Positions 62,563-64,000 of a stretch of DNA of 64,000 nt are shown here, one piece after another. Position 1 is the stretch's first letter, and each line of letters opens with the position of its first letter. A program made the translations under genes and the position numbers. Below the pieces are notes generated by a model. The model did no database searches. It saw only the letters and a list, made by a program, of their open reading frames with translations, and was not told the DNA's origin. The stretch comes from Parafannyhessea umbonata (GTDB lineage: Bacteria > Actinomycetota > Coriobacteriia > Coriobacteriales > Atopobiaceae): contig NZ_JABAGR010000006.1 in NCBI RefSeq assembly GCF_012844235.1, positions 1-64,000 on the forward strand, written 5' to 3'.

Positions 62563-63280
62563 GGCAGGTCCTTCCTGTGGTGGCGCGGAGGTTGCAGAAC
62601 GCGCGGCAGAAGCAGTCCGCGCAGCTTGCGTGCGTGGAGGGCTGCGGCGCGTCGAACATGCCCACGACGGCCGTCACGCTCTTGGTGGGGGTCATGAGCA
62701 GGGTGGGGCTGAGGGTGATGCCCAGGCGGCGGCGCGCGTCGAGCGCGTCGAGCAGCACGGGCTGGGTCTGCATGGGCATGTCGCCGTAGCCCGGCGAGAA
62801 GCGGAAGTTGGTGTACAGCCCCTCGCGCGCGGCCATGCCCACAAGCGTGGCCTCCGCGGCGTCCGCCGCGCGCTCCACCATGGTGGTGGCCGCGGCGTCA
62901 AACAGCACCTGGCCTAGGTGGTCCGTGAGCGAGAGGCGCTTGAGCTCGCGCTCCACGCCCATGCCGATGGTGACGGCGAACACGCCCACCTTCCGGGCGC
63001 CCGCCATGTGGCGCTGCATGGACTTTCCCACGAGCGTGAGCGCGGTGTCTGCCAGGGTGACCTGCGGGGTCCCGTCGGGAAGCTCTTCTCGCCCGGCGAC
63101 GTCGTACACGGCGATGCTTGCGCGTGCGTGCCCGATGGCAAGGCAGCTTGCGATGGCCGCGTCCAGGCGGGCGTCGAGCTCCGGCGTCACCTCCTGGTCG
63201 CGGTAGCCCAGGTAGCGCAGGACCTCGCCGCGGTCGACGTCTTCTATCTGGTAGCTTGTAAGCGTTGGCGCGACGGGCAT
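62555..63280 (-). CDS. Methionine synthase activation-domain protein
   Basis: A 241-residue protein matching the AdoMet-binding reactivation domain of MetH as a separate polypeptide. RFSPGYGDMPM corresponds to the conserved R-x-S-x-G-Y segment, and SLTDHLGQVLFDAAA and SPTLLMTPTKSVTAVVG follow the family. Three to four cysteines close the protein (CADCFCRAFC), perhaps for a metal or redox centre. It would restore inactivated cob(II)alamin with AdoMet and an electron donor. Its stop overlaps the metH ATG by 8 bases, so the two parts are made together. Confidence 0.88.
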   Translation of the reverse strand: MPVAPTLTSYQIEDVDRGEVLRYLGYRDQEVTPELDARLDAAIASCLAIGHARASIAVYDVAGREELPDGTPQVTLADTALTLVGKSMQRHMAGARKVGVFAVTIGMGVERELKRLSLTDHLGQVLFDAAATTMVERAADAAEATLVGMAAREGLYTNFRFSPGYGDMPMQTQPVLLDALDARRRLGITLSPTLLMTPTKSVTAVVGMFDAPQPSTHASCADCFCRAFCNLRATTGRTCHD

Positions 63281-63283
63281 GGC

Positions 63284-64000
63284 CTAGGCCTCCACGTATC
63301 CTGCCTGCAGCAGGCAATCGTGCGTGGCGTCAGCGACGGACGGGCGATTCATGGTATAGACGTGCAGGCCGTCCACACCGTTGCGGGCAAGGTCCACCAG
63401 CTGCTCGCACGCGTAGGCCACGCCGGCGTCCTGCTGGGCCTGCTTGCTATCGCCGGCCGCGACCAGGCGCTTGATGACGGCGGCCGGGATGGAGGCGCCG
63501 CAGGTGAACGCCATGCGCTGGATCTGCTGCACGCTGGTGAACGGCATGATGCCGCACACGATGGGCACCTTGATGTGCGCGCGGCTGCAGCGGTCGCGGA
63601 AGCGGTAGAAGTCCTCGTTGTCGAAGAAGAGCTGCGTCACCAGGAAGTCCGCGCCGGCGTCGACCTTGGCCTTGAGGTGCTCGATGTCCGCCTGGAGCGA
63701 GGGGGACTCGAGGTGGCCCTCGGGGTAGCACGCGGCGCCCACGCACAGGCCGGTCCGCTTGAGGTATGCCACCAGGTCAGACGCGTGCTCGAAGTCGATC
63801 ACGTCGCGGCCGGGCGCGCGGTCGCCGCGCAGCGCCAGCACGTTCTGGACGCCTGCCGCCTGGATCTTCTGCACGTAGGCGTCCACGTCCGCGCGCGACG
63901 AGCCCAGGCACGTGAGGTGCGCCAGCGCCTGCGTCGTGCCGGACGCCTGGATCGCCTTGGCCACGCTGACGGTGTTCTGCGAGTTGCCGGAGCCGCCCGC
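63284..64000 (-). CDS. metF: Methylenetetrahydrofolate reductase (5-prime end outside window)
   Basis: At least 239 residues of MetF, running off the right edge. The visible start continues AGGSGNSQNTVSVAKAI into the window edge, so the gene is incomplete rather than starting at the internal ATG at 63964. Conserved stretches are LTCLGSSRADVDAYV, NVLALRGDRAPG, VGAACYPEGHLESP, KVDAGADFLVTQLFFDNEDF and PIVCGIMPFTS. It makes 5-methyltetrahydrofolate for MetH. Only 3 bp separate its stop from the activation-protein start, so metF, the activation protein and metH form one operon. Confidence 0.94.
   Translation of the reverse strand, partial: AGGSGNSQNTVSVAKAIQASGTTQALAHLTCLGSSRADVDAYVQKIQAAGVQNVLALRGDRAPGRDVIDFEHASDLVAYLKRTGLCVGAACYPEGHLESPSLQADIEHLKAKVDAGADFLVTQLFFDNEDFYRFRDRCSRAHIKVPIVCGIMPFTSVQQIQRMAFTCGASIPAAVIKRLVAAGDSKQAQQDAGVAYACEQLVDLARNGVDGLHVYTMNRPSVADATHDCLLQAGYVEA

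Overview
The window is chromosomal DNA from a high-GC Gram-positive bacterium. The best fit is an anaerobic actinobacterium of the class Coriobacteriia, of the Olsenella/Atopobium/Collinsella type. This rests on GC-rich coding with strong G/C third positions, purine-rich ribosome sites with frequent GTG/TTG starts, Gram-positive lipoprotein and Tat-like signal sequences, a type II fatty-acid locus ordered as in streptococci, and LuxS alongside PTS sugar uptake. The taxonomic call is inference; there is no rRNA here. No tRNA, rRNA, CRISPR array, phage or intact insertion sequence was seen.

Layout. 0.2-5.3 kb: small accessory and housekeeping genes (flavin reductase-like protein, MazG-like pyrophosphatase, HIRAN protein, patatin, YbaK-type deacylase) with several orphan ORFs and an AT-rich gap. 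5.4-5.9 kb: a tryptophan attenuator (leader peptide with three consecutive Trp codons plus terminator) followed by only the first codons of a trpB-like gene. 5.9-13.4 kb: formamidase, lipoprotein, lysophospholipase-like hydrolase, cytoplasmic alpha-amylase, NUDIX and TPR proteins, and a low-molecular-weight tyrosine phosphatase. 13.4-16.1 kb: an amino-acid ABC importer. 16.4-23.4 kb: AdoMet by-product recycling (two nucleosidases, LuxS, and an amidohydrolase plus adenosylhomocysteinase-like pair), interrupted by a DUF4143 ATPase gene with upstream tandem repeats.

23.4-36.2 kb: a compact biotin/fatty-acid locus: birA, a MarR-type regulator, fabH-acpP-fabK-fabD-fabG-fabF-accB-fabZ-accC, a fused accD-accA, a DegV/FakB-type lipid-binding protein and bioY. 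A palindrome-rich promoter lies in front of the regulator. 36.2-46.6 kb: a FitA/VapC-like toxin-antitoxin pair, a cation efflux protein, a GH25 hydrolase with a basic tail, a cluster of palindromic repeats, malic enzyme, fumarase, a B3/4 protein, free-Met-sulfoxide reductase and asnS.

46.7-53.9 kb is clearly AT-richer and looks acquired. It carries a HAD phosphatase, a PRD-type PTS regulator, galactitol-family PTS IIB, IIC and IIA, a RhaD-family aldolase and an unknown small membrane protein; it runs into a DhaK-DhaL fusion kinase. Together these suggest ketose-1-phosphate splitting followed by triose phosphorylation. 55.7-60 kb: histidine phosphatase, CorA, a GH3 protein and a zinc-ribbon/C-type-lectin membrane protein. 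60-64 kb: methionine synthesis (MetH without its activation domain, a separate activation protein, and MetF running off the window).

Two window-wide signals stand out. The 9-mer GGCGAGAAG (or its complement) occurs about 29 times by my hand count, often just past stop codons. In at least three places it forms perfect inverted repeats that look like terminators, which resembles the organisation of DNA-uptake sequences in other bacteria.
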